Counted from the first letter of the stretch, positions 9,235 through 18,043 are shown. The stretch is DNA of 64,000 nucleotides from Bacteroidota bacterium (GCA_022562895.1 JADFOK010000008.1:1-64000); one strand, 5' to 3'. Numbers and translations: made by a program. The notes: generated by a model from the sequence alone, not told the origin.

Positions 9235-10515
9235 TTATAAATTCTCAATTTTTATTGAAATTACAGGGCCTAACTCAAAATAAGCAGTTTTTAATTCATT
9301 CTTAATAGTTTTAACTTTATTGTTCATATCATTTGCTTTATAAATTAAAACGGAATGATACAAAGCCAAGGGTTCAAAAGTTTTCCCTTCTACAAAGTTT
9401 TCAATTGTATGTAAAGCTTCTTTTAATTTCTCATTTTTTAATTGGGCATAAGCAAGTAAGTGATACGCTTCTGGAGTAGCTCGATTTTCTATTTCTTCAT
9501 TGGCCAATTCAAGTGCTTTTTCTGGATTCTTTTCTGCATATATTTCGATTAAATAAGTATTATACATAGCACCATAATTACCTCTATTTACTGCATTTAT
9601 AAAATTTTGTCGATGTTTTTTACTTTCTAATATTTTATTTTCATATTCAGCAATATCTGCTTTGAATAAAAAATAATCGGGTACTTTATGATGTATCATA
9701 ATAGAATCTAGAATTCTTTTTGCTTCATCGGTGTTCTTTTCAGAAGAAAAGGCAATCCAAGCAATCCCTTTTTTAGCATATGCATTATCGGGTTGTAGAT
9801 TTAAAGTCATTAAATAATGATTATAGGCCTTTTTTAATTTGCCAGCATGACCATAAAAATCGGCTAAATTAATATATGCCCATATTTTAAGAGATTTACT
9901 ACCACGAGATTCGGCAATTTTTTTAGCTTTTTCGAGATAACGAATAGCTGCTTCAAGATTACCTTTATATTCACTCCATTTTGCCAATCGAATCAAGTAA
10001 TTGTAATCGTTGTTGTTTTTAATCTTACCTAAAAATTCATCAGCCTTAAGGTAATCTCCTAATTCCATATAAACATCAAAAAGCATAAGTTCGGTCAGAT
10101 GCTTATTTGAAATACCAGCATAGCTTTCTTCCAATATATTTCTTGCCTCTTTAAAACGATGTTGAGAAATGTAATTATGTGCTAAGGATCGGATATAGAT
10201 ATCTTTATTTTGAAAGGATAATTTTATTGCTTTTTTATAGAGCTGTTCTACATTTTTGAGATAATTTACATTACCTGTTACTTCAAAAAGATTTGTATAA
10301 GCACCTGCTAATGGCCCTAGATCCCCTACCCCTGAACTATCCGGTCTCAATCGATTAGACCAAAATACTTTTTCAGAAAGCGCATTATTATAGGTTTCTC
10401 TAATGCCATTAATTAGGAATGAATTGTAATCCCGAGTATTGGTGATAGGTTCCTTTACTTCTTTTGTGCAAGAATTTAAAGTTAACAGCAATACAAATAT
10501 TGATAATCCTTTCAT
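9235..10515 (-). CDS. TPR-repeat lipoprotein, function unknown
   Basis: 426 residues. A lipoprotein signal with a lipobox at LTLNSC (Cys16) is followed by tandem tetratricopeptide-like helices throughout (for example AIRYLEKAKKIAESRG, AYNHYLMTLNLQPDNAYAKKGIAW, EALHTIENFVEGKTFEPLALY). TPR arrays are protein-binding scaffolds; no enzymatic domain is visible. It is the last gene of a minus-strand group with two DUF4331-type genes. A hairpin with a T-run lies between it and the upstream gene, so it may be transcribed only in part with them. Confidence 0.75.
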   Translation of the reverse strand: MKGLSIFVLLLTLNSCTKEVKEPITNTRDYNSFLINGIRETYNNALSEKVFWSNRLRPDSSGVGDLGPLAGAYTNLFEVTGNVNYLKNVEQLYKKAIKLSFQNKDIYIRSLAHNYISQHRFKEARNILEESYAGISNKHLTELMLFDVYMELGDYLKADEFLGKIKNNNDYNYLIRLAKWSEYKGNLEAAIRYLEKAKKIAESRGSKSLKIWAYINLADFYGHAGKLKKAYNHYLMTLNLQPDNAYAKKGIAWIAFSSEKNTDEAKRILDSIMIHHKVPDYFLFKADIAEYENKILESKKHRQNFINAVNRGNYGAMYNTYLIEIYAEKNPEKALELANEEIENRATPEAYHLLAYAQLKNEKLKEALHTIENFVEGKTFEPLALYHSVLIYKANDMNNKVKTIKNELKTAYFELGPVISIKIENL

Positions 10516-10523
10516 TCTTTTTT

Positions 10524-10555
10524 ATAAAAAAGAAAATAGCAATTTATTGCTATTT
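10524..10555 (-). terminator. Hairpin terminator or attenuator between the DUF4331-like and TPR genes
   Basis: A perfect 9-bp stem, AAATAGCAA / TTGCTATTT, with a 4-base loop (10534-10555). On the minus strand it is followed by TTTTCTTTTTT. It lies between the stop of the upstream gene (10581) and the start of the TPR gene (10515), so it can end or attenuate transcription within the group. Confidence 0.7.
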
Positions 10556-10580
10556 CTTGAAAATGATTAGTTAGTATAAA

Positions 10581-11294
10581 TTATTCTGAAATAGGTGTTT
10601 CTAAATAAGGAAATGGTAATGTGAAATCACGATCTCCAGAATCAACACCGTCGCTGGTCAATTGTGGAGTCCCATTATTACCGTCAAAACGAGTACCACT
10701 CTTACCTCCAAACATTAGCATCAATGAAATATCTATAGCGTCATCGGCTAATGTTCTTCCTGTTAATACAACACCCGTATTAAGGTCAAAATAGGTTGTT
10801 TGTCCATTTGGTGCTACTTGCAATGTATCAAAAAACGCAAGTAAACTGGTAAAATTAAAAGCGTCCAATCCAAGTATATTAGTTTCATAATCCAAATCTT
10901 CTATGGGAATACCTAAAGCTACTGCATAAATATCATGATATGCTTCTAGCGTAGCTTCAAAAATAGGTTGGAAAGATGCCCGATCTGTAATTAATGTAAT
11001 ATTAAAATCGTTTTTAACAGCATTGCTACCGCTAAAAACAGTATTTATGGCAGGTCTTCCAATCATATCCTCCTGTAGATAAGTCCCTCCAAATTCTATT
11101 CCTACAATACAAGGTTCACAGGCAGTGCCCCCACAATCTATATCTTCCTCATCCCCATTTAGGATACCGTCATCACAAGTTTCTTGTTCAATTACGTTTC
11201 CATTATCGTCATCGTCTACACATTGTACAAATAAAAGGGTTGAACAAAAAGCAATAAAAAGTATTTTAATTTTAAATGTTGTCATTTTAATCAT
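10581..11294 (-). CDS. Lipoprotein resembling the C-terminal half of DUF4331
   Basis: 237 residues with a lipoprotein signal ending at LFVQC. A Cys-rich motif common in Bacteroidota surface lipoproteins follows (CDDGILNGDEEDIDCGG, then CEPC). The rest contains MIGRPAINTVFSGSNAVKNDFN and LPFPYLETPI, which resemble the second half of full-length DUF4331 proteins, where a GRP-N-V signature precedes a K-x-x-F/FN segment. It lies 15 bp downstream of a gene that resembles the first half of DUF4331. Met4 is an alternative start. Function is not established for the family. Confidence 0.7.
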   Translation of the reverse strand: MIKMTTFKIKILFIAFCSTLLFVQCVDDDDNGNVIEQETCDDGILNGDEEDIDCGGTACEPCIVGIEFGGTYLQEDMIGRPAINTVFSGSNAVKNDFNITLITDRASFQPIFEATLEAYHDIYAVALGIPIEDLDYETNILGLDAFNFTSLLAFFDTLQVAPNGQTTYFDLNTGVVLTGRTLADDAIDISLMLMFGGKSGTRFDGNNGTPQLTSDGVDSGDRDFTLPFPYLETPISE

Positions 11295-11309
11295 TTTTTT
11301 TTGAATTTA

Positions 11310-12020
11310 TTATTGCTTTCTTTTTGCTGAAATCCAAACATTATAAGCTGGAGGTAAACCAGAAATTCCTAGTTCTCCACCAACATGTGCAGGGGGTGTT
11401 CCAAGCATTGAATTCGGAATTTCAATAACAATTGCGAGGGTATTTAAGTTTTCGAAGAAATCACTAGCCTCACCTGGAGGTAAAAATCCATCAGGTGCAA
11501 CAGCACCTGTAATTACATCGTTAAATCGGTTTAAATCCATATAAAATGCATCCCTGCGTGGGCCTGCAAAAAATGTCATTCCATCATTATTGCTTATCTC
11601 TAAATTATCTACTGTAGAAATTTTCACACTATTGCGGTTTGCAAAGGTTAATACCTCACTTGATAATCCAGTTTGTGAAGGTGAAGCAGGACCAAAAAAG
11701 TACATTGTATCCCCTCTTTTTATGGCCTGTATTACTAAATCTTCAATAAAATCACCTGTGTTATCGATGTTGAACTCTATCAATACATCTTCATCAAATA
11801 TGGCATTTTCTGTGACAATTCCCGGTGTTAAGATACCCTGAAGGGTAGCAATAAACACAGTATTATTGGGATTATCCCCTTCAAATGCAAATAAATCAGC
11901 TAAATCTGTTGTAGTTCCTGAAACATTTGGAGCGTCAATATGATCTGCAGATACTAAAAAAATCGAAAAGCCCAGTAAAACCATCCCTCCTACTGCAATA
12001 AATAATTTTGTTTTTTTCAT
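11310..12020 (-). CDS. DUF4331 family secreted protein
   Basis: 236 residues with a signal peptide (about 1-25) cleaved just before DHIDAPNVSG, which matches the DUF4331 beginning (SSH/DHxDAP, then TDLADLFAF). The body has the family's beta-rich pattern and a conserved DLNRFNDVITG segment. Full DUF4331 proteins are about twice this length; the missing half appears to be encoded by the next gene. It is the first gene of a minus-strand group (DUF4331, DUF4331-like lipoprotein, TPR lipoprotein). Biochemical role unknown; periplasmic or surface location inferred from the signal peptide. Confidence 0.8.
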   Translation of the reverse strand: MKKTKLFIAVGGMVLLGFSIFLVSADHIDAPNVSGTTTDLADLFAFEGDNPNNTVFIATLQGILTPGIVTENAIFDEDVLIEFNIDNTGDFIEDLVIQAIKRGDTMYFFGPASPSQTGLSSEVLTFANRNSVKISTVDNLEISNNDGMTFFAGPRRDAFYMDLNRFNDVITGAVAPDGFLPPGEASDFFENLNTLAIVIEIPNSMLGTPPAHVGGELGISGLPPAYNVWISAKRKQ

Positions 12021-12120
12021 AACTTACATTCTTAATTTATTAATTTTACTTTCAACACCATTACTGCAAATAGTAAGTCTATGGTGCAAAATGAAATGTT
12101 AATTTATTTTTTAATTATCT

Positions 12121-13332
12121 ATGAACCCATCAGCTTCTGGTTGGATCCCAAAATTTTTAAACCTTTTTGAAAAACATCAACTTATAGGTGGTTTTAAAAA
12201 TGAATCAATTTTTTATAATCATTTAAAAACCACTGGTTTTCTTTATGGGGTATCTGTTAAAGCACTGCTCAATGAGCCAATAAGTAATTTAAAAATTACA
12301 AAGGTTGAATATACTAAAATCAATCTTTTTCACACATTACTTTTTACTTTTTTTACTAAAAATCCAAATGCTGAATTTGTAGATGCTATAAAAAGTATTA
12401 TAAATTTTTATAAAATTCTAGAAAAAGGAAAAACAGGATTACTTTATAAGCTTTCTTTATCTCATTCTCCATCCGATAATCTTGAACATATAATATCTGC
12501 CCGATTACAAGAAACAAATAGTCTAATTAAAAAAAAATCTACATCGATACTCACCTATACCTTGTTATTTGTTGATGTACTAACCTATAGAAATTATCTG
12601 AATTCTCCCAGAAATCTTAAGAGGTTTGCAATAAATTTAGAGAACACACTTATAAATTGTTGTTTTTTAGCATTATTGACAAAAAAGAACAAAGATAAAT
12701 TTGACCAACAATTAATCAATTTATTTGAATCATCAACAGATTATTTACTTAATGACAATCGTCAAAATAAATTTTATTCCATAGAAAATCTTACCGGATT
12801 ATCAGTATATGATGTATTTGAAAAAAGATATATTCTTGATTTTTGTTGTTTAACCGTTTGGGACGATCGTGTTTTAGATGAATCTGAATATCAATTTTTA
12901 AATAGATTAACAGAACTCCTAAATTTCTCAAATAAAGAATTTCTGTTGAGTGTCGAACAACTAAAAGAATTTTCAGATACTTATTCAAAAAAAATAAAAT
13001 TGTTTGAATATCCCAATCCATTAAATCAACTATATAAGCAGTCTTCAGAAATGGTAAAACTCCTTATTTTAAGAAATAAAAATCGCCTCCTAAAAGAGCT
13101 TGAGGAAAGTGGGGAACTGTTATTATTACTAAGGCAATCCACTTTTAGAGATCTTTCTTCTGAAGAAAAAAATAAAATAAAAAATCAACTTCTCGATATT
13201 TGTAAAACAGTACCTTCATTAACTATTTTTTTGATTCCTGGAGGTAGTTTGTTATTACCACTATTAGTAAAGTATATCCCAAGTTTATTACCTTCAGCAT
13301 TTCAAGAAAACCGTATTGACAAAAAGAGTTAA
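12121..13332 (+). CDS. LETM1-like domain protein
   Basis: 403 residues, no signal peptide. A mostly helical N-terminal region precedes a segment like a TerB domain (about 235-300; LTVWDDRVLDESEYQFLNRL). The C-terminus resembles the LETM1 ribosome-binding-like region: ICKTVPSLTIFLIPGG, then LLPLLVKYIPSLLPSAFQ (about 355-396). Flavobacterial homologues are often named LETM1-related biofilm-associated protein; that name is by similarity only. It diverges from the DUF4331 group across a 100-bp spacer and lies 79 bp before the cytochrome c peroxidase gene. Confidence 0.75.
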   Translation: MNPSASGWIPKFLNLFEKHQLIGGFKNESIFYNHLKTTGFLYGVSVKALLNEPISNLKITKVEYTKINLFHTLLFTFFTKNPNAEFVDAIKSIINFYKILEKGKTGLLYKLSLSHSPSDNLEHIISARLQETNSLIKKKSTSILTYTLLFVDVLTYRNYLNSPRNLKRFAINLENTLINCCFLALLTKKNKDKFDQQLINLFESSTDYLLNDNRQNKFYSIENLTGLSVYDVFEKRYILDFCCLTVWDDRVLDESEYQFLNRLTELLNFSNKEFLLSVEQLKEFSDTYSKKIKLFEYPNPLNQLYKQSSEMVKLLILRNKNRLLKELEESGELLLLLRQSTFRDLSSEEKNKIKNQLLDICKTVPSLTIFLIPGGSLLLPLLVKYIPSLLPSAFQENRIDKKS

Positions 13333-13376
13333 TAGATTGAAATATAAAGGACTTTTTAATCATTTATATATATTTA

Positions 13377-13384
13377 TATCTTTG
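13377..13384 (+). promoter_or_regulatory. Possible Bacteroidota -7 box before the cytochrome c peroxidase gene
   Basis: TATCTTTG matches the TAnnTTTG -7 consensus of Bacteroidota primary-sigma promoters, 28 bp before the chosen ATG at 13412. I see no clear TTG -33 element at the usual spacing, so this is tentative. Its position supports the internal ATG over an upstream in-frame start. Confidence 0.35.
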
Positions 13385-13411
13385 TATCCATTAAAAATCA
13401 TTATCTACAAT

Positions 13412-14608
13412 ATGTCTATTTTTAGAATATTTTTCCTTTTAATTTTTTTTATAATAATTTCATGTAAATCTGATGAAGGATTTAATGATAGCTATAGTGA
13501 TATTTACGATCTGCCAATTACACCATTTAATTACAGCAACCCTCAATTCCCGGATACATTTACAGATTATGTTTTTGGGTTTAACAATACCCCCAATGAT
13601 AATCCAATTACAAATGATGGAGCTACGTTGGGAAGAGTTTTGTTTTATGACAAAAACATGTCTGTGAACAATACTATAGCTTGTGCCAGTTGCCATCTTC
13701 AAGAATTTGGATTTTCAGATAATAAATCTAAAAGTATTGGTTTTGAAGGTGGGTCAACATTTAGAAACTCGATGGGATTTGCAAATGTTGGTTTTTACAG
13801 TGCTGAAAGGTTTTTTTGGGATCACAGTGCGGCCACTCTAGAGGATCAGGTTTTAATTCCTATACAAGATCAAGTGGAAATGGGATTGACTTTAAATAAT
13901 TTAGTCAACAAAATAAGTGCTTTAGATTACTACAAACCATTATTTAAAAATGCATTTGGAAATGAACAAGTCACAAGCGATAAAATATCAAAAGCATTAG
14001 CACAATTTGTTCGTTCTATTTATTCATTTAATACTAAATATGATATTGGTATCCAAACTACAAAAAATATTTTTATAGATTTTCCAAACTTTACGGCAGA
14101 GGAAAATCTTGGTAAAGATGTATTTAATGGAAAAAAAACTCCTGAGGCTATTGCTAGTTGTGTCACTTGTCATTTACCAAATGCAACACCATTACATTAT
14201 GAAATTCCTATTCCTGAAGGTGCTAATCAAGTAATTTTTAGTGGCGCTGAACCAGATAATATTGGCTTAGATGCAGATATTAATGTTCCCGATAATGGAT
14301 ATGGCGCCTTTTTAAATATCTTATCATTTTATGGCCATTTTAAAACCCCTTCTCTTCGTAATATTGAATTAACAGCACCCTATATGCACGATGGCAGATT
14401 TGCAACTTTAGAAGAAATCGTTGAACATTATAGTACAGGCGTTCTGGCACATCCATATCTTTCTGCACATATGAAAGATAATAAAGGAAATCCCCGCCAC
14501 TTAAATTTATCTGAAGAAGAATCTGCTGCTTTAGTGGAATTTATGAAAACCCTTACAGATTATGAATTAGTAAATGATGTAAAACATTCTAATCCGTTTG
14601 TGGATTAA
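13412..14608 (+). CDS. Di-heme cytochrome c peroxidase (CCP/MauG family), lipoprotein
   Basis: 398 residues from the chosen ATG, which gives a proper lipoprotein signal (FIIISC). The frame is open upstream to 13316, but that would bury the signal sequence. Two c-type heme sites are visible: CASCH at 91-95 and CVTCH at 250-254. Between them is the family's FFWDHSA-type segment, and a C-terminal TPSLRNIELTAPYMHDGRFATLEE motif region is typical of CCP/MauG enzymes. It reduces hydrogen peroxide using cytochrome electrons in the periplasm, or performs a MauG-like oxidation. It appears monocistronic and converges on the LytTR regulator gene. Confidence 0.9.
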   Translation: MSIFRIFFLLIFFIIISCKSDEGFNDSYSDIYDLPITPFNYSNPQFPDTFTDYVFGFNNTPNDNPITNDGATLGRVLFYDKNMSVNNTIACASCHLQEFGFSDNKSKSIGFEGGSTFRNSMGFANVGFYSAERFFWDHSAATLEDQVLIPIQDQVEMGLTLNNLVNKISALDYYKPLFKNAFGNEQVTSDKISKALAQFVRSIYSFNTKYDIGIQTTKNIFIDFPNFTAEENLGKDVFNGKKTPEAIASCVTCHLPNATPLHYEIPIPEGANQVIFSGAEPDNIGLDADINVPDNGYGAFLNILSFYGHFKTPSLRNIELTAPYMHDGRFATLEEIVEHYSTGVLAHPYLSAHMKDNKGNPRHLNLSEEESAALVEFMKTLTDYELVNDVKHSNPFVD

Positions 14609-14624
14609 TTTCAAGAAAAAACTC

Positions 14625-15380
14625 TTATTCCAACCACAATTTAAATTCCTTTACCCGCTCCCGGGCAACAATAATATCATGTTCTGAATAGTTATTTAAC
14701 TTTAATTGTAAACGGGAGTTTGTATAAGAGATGATATCCTTTATCGCATTAATATTTATATAGAACTTACGGCTTATTCTAAAAAATATCTCTGGTGATA
14801 ACTCATCTTCCAACTTTTCCAATGTAGTGTCAAGCAGGTAATTTCTTCCCTTAATAGTGTGGGCATAGGTGCCTTTATTTTCAGAATAAAAACATTCTAT
14901 TTCATCAACTGTAATCATTTTTAAATGCTGTCCGATTTTAGTTGTAAATCGCTTTTTATACTCTCGCTCAAGAGGATTAATGAGTAATTTTTTAATGTCT
15001 TCAAAGTTTAATTGGACATTTTGTGATTGAGGTTTTAATATTTTGTATTTGTCTACAGCACTTTGTAATTCTTCTTCGTCAATGGGTTTCAGTAAATAGT
15101 CTATGCTATTGAGTTTAAAGGCCTGGAGAGCGTATTCATCAAAAGCTGTAGTAAATATAATCGCACTTTTTATATCAATTTCATCAAAAATTTCGAAAGA
15201 CAAACCATCACTTAATTGTATGTCTAAAAAAATTAAATCGGGATGAGAATTACTATTAAACCAGTTGATAGATTCTTCAACACTATACAACATTTGGTTA
15301 ACCGTTACATCGAGTTTTTCCAACATTCTTTTCAATCGCCGTGCTGATGGTTTTTCGTCTTCTATTATTAATACATTCAT
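14625..15380 (-). CDS. LytTR family response regulator
   Basis: 251 residues from the ATG at 15380; the frame also has a TTG two codons upstream. The receiver domain (about 1-118) has the acidic pair in IEDE, phosphoacceptor Asp in LIFLDIQLSDG, a conserved Thr in FTTAFDEYA and Lys in LLKPIDEEEL. A LytTR DNA-binding domain fills about residues 150-250 (GTYAHTIKGRNYLL, FFRISRKFYININAI). It is the likely partner of the LytS-type kinase at 16400-17438, from which it is separated by three 2TM genes on the same strand. Target genes unknown. Confidence 0.93.
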   Translation of the reverse strand: MNVLIIEDEKPSARRLKRMLEKLDVTVNQMLYSVEESINWFNSNSHPDLIFLDIQLSDGLSFEIFDEIDIKSAIIFTTAFDEYALQAFKLNSIDYLLKPIDEEELQSAVDKYKILKPQSQNVQLNFEDIKKLLINPLEREYKKRFTTKIGQHLKMITVDEIECFYSENKGTYAHTIKGRNYLLDTTLEKLEDELSPEIFFRISRKFYININAIKDIISYTNSRLQLKLNNYSEHDIIVARERVKEFKLWLE

Positions 15381-15419
15381 AATCAATTAATGACTCAAGT
15401 TTTTATTTTAAAAAAAATA

Positions 15420-15767
15420 TTACTCCCATTTATTATTATAATGTAAATTTTCTTCCTCTTTTTCCAAAAACTCTTTCATTTTACGGTCTTCCCAGTTTTT
15501 TAAAACCTTGAACCTATTTTGAAATACAAACAAGCCATGAAAAAATAAACCAATTCCCCATAATACAGGAGTAAAAAATATGTTCCAATCTATCCAATCT
15601 AAAAGGTTTTTATTTTCAACATCACTCTTTAAAAAAATCACAATATTCCCTCTGATGAAAATGATTAAATTAATTATAGTATAAACTGCTAAGTGAGTGT
15701 AAAATCCTTTTATTTGTTTCACTTTCTTTTTTGCTCTTATGTATTTTTCCTGATTGTAATTTTCCAT
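15420..15767 (-). CDS. 2TM domain protein (third of three)
   Basis: 115 residues from Met at 15767, chosen because it removes the overlap with the preceding gene and starts like its paralogues. The pattern is YIRAKKKVKQIKGFYTHLAVY, a first membrane helix (about 28-47), a second (about 65-85, VLWGIGLFFHGLFVF), then NWEDRKMKEFLE. This is the 2TM domain, common in Flavobacteriia near LytTR/LytS pairs. It probably sits in the inner membrane with both ends cytoplasmic. Function unknown; a role in signalling with the kinase is inferred only from position. Confidence 0.82.
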   Translation of the reverse strand: MENYNQEKYIRAKKKVKQIKGFYTHLAVYTIINLIIFIRGNIVIFLKSDVENKNLLDWIDWNIFFTPVLWGIGLFFHGLFVFQNRFKVLKNWEDRKMKEFLEKEEENLHYNNKWE

Positions 15768-15777
15768 ATCAAAATAG

Positions 15778-16086
15778 TTAGTTCCAACGATTATCAACGG
15801 GTTCGTTATCATTGTCCATGAATTCTTTTATTTTTCTTTCTTCCCAATTCTTATTCACAAAAGGCATATATCTAAAAGCTTTAAGTGCGTGAATTACTAT
15901 ACCAATTCCCCAACCAAGTGCTGCCCATAAAAACCAAGGGTTACTCCACTCATTTGTATAATAATTTAGGCACGCTAAAAAAATGATAACCACTAAATAA
16001 TACAATAAGCTTGTATAAAATTTTTTGATCGCTGCTACTTGTTTTTTAGCACGTAAGTATTTGTTTTCTTTTTCGAATTCGTTCAT
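15778..16086 (-). CDS. 2TM domain protein (second of three)
   Basis: 102 residues from Met at 16086 (MNEFEKENKYLRAKKQV). It has the same plan as its neighbours: basic KxxRAKKQVAAIKKFY segment, two membrane helices around a short loop, an H-A-L-K-AF segment, and a conserved tail NKNWEERKIKEFMD. The frame is open to 16119, but that would overlap the preceding 2TM gene. Tandem duplication is likely. Function unknown. Confidence 0.82.
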   Translation of the reverse strand: MNEFEKENKYLRAKKQVAAIKKFYTSLLYYLVVIIFLACLNYYTNEWSNPWFLWAALGWGIGIVIHALKAFRYMPFVNKNWEERKIKEFMDNDNEPVDNRWN

Positions 16087-16108
16087 AATTGTTTGTTTAA
16101 ATTTATTG

Positions 16109-16399
16109 TCAAAAATCATCTTTATCCATCAATTCTTTCAACTTTCTTTCTTCCCAGTTTTTTCCCAAAATGGGATTGTATTCAAAAGTTTCCATGGCAT
16201 GGCTAGCCACACCAAAACCCCAACCACCAATTGGAAAAATAGCCCAGGGAAAATCTCCCGATTTAAGATTTAAAAAAATAAATACGGGAATCATTATCAA
16301 GTATATGGTAAAGTGAATGTAAAAGCCTTTTAGTTTTTCGACACGTTCTTTGGCCCTTGCATATTTTTTTTCCGAAAAATAATTTTCCTGTTTTGTCAT
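16109..16399 (-). CDS. 2TM domain protein (first of three), in frame with the kinase end
   Basis: 96 residues from Met at 16399 (MTKQENYFSEKKYARAKERV). Two membrane helices (FYIHFTIYLIMIPVFIFL and IGGWGFGVASHAM) and the tail GKNWEERKLKELMD define a 2TM domain. The same reading frame continues upstream without a stop into the ATPase C-terminus of the broken histidine kinase (KNIKQRYYLL, then FYVSLPLL). It is therefore either a separate protein starting at an internal Met, or the C-terminal domain of a kinase-2TM fusion. Similarity of this N-terminus to the two paralogues favours a separate start. Confidence 0.75.
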   Translation of the reverse strand: MTKQENYFSEKKYARAKERVEKLKGFYIHFTIYLIMIPVFIFLNLKSGDFPWAIFPIGGWGFGVASHAMETFEYNPILGKNWEERKLKELMDKDDF

Positions 16400-17438
16400 A
16401 ATAGCTGAACTTTCAGTTAATAAAGGAAGGGAAACATAAAACTCTTTCTCGTTTTTATTTATTAAAACCGGTCTATCAGTTAACAAATAATATCTCTGTT
16501 TTATGTTTTTTAGGCCCACTCCACTACCCGTTTTTATTACTTGTTTGGGTTGTACATTATTTGTTATAACAAGGTTTCCGTTTTCTTCTGAGATTGAAAT
16601 GTATGTTTTTTTGATGGGGTCACTATATTGTGTTTTACAGCATTCTCAAGTAATAACTGGAGTGACAATGGAACTACTTTAGCCTCAGGATTGATTAATT
16701 TATCCGGAAGCATAAAGACAATACTATCTTCAAATCTCATTTTGATAAGTGTCATATAAAGTCTGGCAAATTCTAATTCTTCTTCTACCGAAACCAAATC
16801 TTTGTTTTTTTGTTCCAAAATATATCTGTAAACCTTAGAAAGCGATGTTGTAAACTTGGTAGCTGCATCCGGATTTTCTTCAATGAGACTCGTAAGCACA
16901 TTAAGGCTATTAAATAAAAAATGTGGATCCAGTTGATTCTTTAATGCATCAAACTTTGCCGATGCAGTACCAGCGATAATTTTTTGTTCTTTTACTTTTC
17001 TTTCCTGCTTAAATCTATAGTAATAAATAGCTAAAAATACGCTTGTAACCACTAAAGAAATTAATATCGCCAGGTAATAATATTTTGTTTTTCTCCTGAT
17101 ATAAATTCATTCAAGGTTTCTTTATCGATGACGACCTCAGTAATGAACCTAATGACAAACATACATGATAGCGTAATGCCAATAATCCCCAGAGTTACTT
17201 TGGATATGTTTTCTAACTTAAAAAATTTCTCCCGATAACGTTTAACCATGAATGTACAGAAATACGCATTGGCCATATAGAAAATAATAAAATAAAACTG
17301 GTTGTATGAAAAATTTATAAGCAACTGGTTCAAACTAGAAATCCTATACCCATTAAAAAATTGTATGATATTTAATACAATAAAAATGAGAATTCCAACA
17401 ATAAAAGCTCGGCTTAATTCCTTTAAAAAATGATTCAT
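16400..17438 (-). pseudogene. LytS-type sensor histidine kinase, broken by two indels
   Basis: Three adjacent segments in different frames rebuild one kinase. Segment 1 (from 17438) encodes about four membrane helices and stops soon after GEKQN; adding one base to the T-run at 17088-17092 joins it to segment 2 through KTKYYYLAILISLVVTS. Segment 2 holds the His_kinase motif NQLDPHFLFNSLN (phosphoacceptor His codon 16921-16923) and the N-box LLLENAVKHN. Adding one base at the 7-T run 16606-16612 joins it to segment 3 with the ATPase end GSGVGLKNIKQRYYLL. It should pair with the LytTR regulator at 14625. Its start codon overlaps the stop of the preceding gene (TAATG). Sequencing error and true decay cannot be told apart here. 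Confidence 0.85.
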
Positions 17439-18043
17439 TACTCTTTACAATTATCTTCTAAAATTTGTATTGCACGTTTCAGACCATAGGTAGGGTAGAA
17501 TTTACCTTCGGGTTTAAAGTTTGCAAAAAGAACAATGGCACGTTGCACATCTTTACAATAAGGTTCTAAAGGTTGTCCAAAAAACCTTGCTCCTCCCATA
17601 TTCCATTCGGCTTTGTTTAATATTACCCGAGGGCTATTTGGTGCTAATTTTAAGGCATCTTGATATATTTGGGTTACTTTAGCACTATATTTCATACCAT
17701 ATTGTGCTCCATCAAAGGCAACCCAAACGGTATGCCATAAAGCATCCAAAATAAGAATCTCTGGATTCTCGTTCGAAATTGACTTAGCATCGTTTAAAAA
17801 TTTCATTGCTTTGTCTAATTGAGCTGTTAGTTTAGCCAGGTTTTTTTCACCAAAGCTATGTATAACACTAATTAGTGATGCATAATAAGGAGGCAACCAA
17901 TTATTGGTTTCAACTGTTGCAATTCGTTCAAATAGATTTACTGCTTCCCATGGCTTATCCGCATTCCAAAGATCAAATGCTTTTTGCATCTCTTGTTCAT
18001 ATTTAGGTTGGCTTACTCCAGTAAAGGAAATTAAAACAACCAT
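17438..18043 (-). CDS. TPR-like secreted protein of unknown function
   Basis: 201 residues. A short hydrophobic start (MVVLISFTGVSQ) looks like the end of a signal peptide. I see no better ATG upstream; the frame extends only seven codons before a stop, so a non-ATG start is possible. The rest is helical with two to three TPR-like units (AFDLWNADKPWEAVNLFERIA, IYQDALKLAPNSPRVILNKAEW) and a conserved end, YPTYGLKRAIQILEDN. Its stop overlaps the kinase start by one base (TAATG), suggesting translational coupling and a shared role with the sensor. Function unknown. Confidence 0.7.
   Translation of the reverse strand: MVVLISFTGVSQPKYEQEMQKAFDLWNADKPWEAVNLFERIATVETNNWLPPYYASLISVIHSFGEKNLAKLTAQLDKAMKFLNDAKSISNENPEILILDALWHTVWVAFDGAQYGMKYSAKVTQIYQDALKLAPNSPRVILNKAEWNMGGARFFGQPLEPYCKDVQRAIVLFANFKPEGKFYPTYGLKRAIQILEDNCKE

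Noticed and set aside
12056..12088. Inverted repeat CACCAT ... ATGGTG between divergent genes
   Set aside because: Arms of six bases with a 21-base gap are expected by chance; possible operator but unsupported.
16400..16519. Separate start for the longer frame ending at 16519
   Set aside because: Its N-terminal 40 residues are the kinase ATPase end, not part of a 2TM protein; the internal Met at 16399 fits the paralogues.
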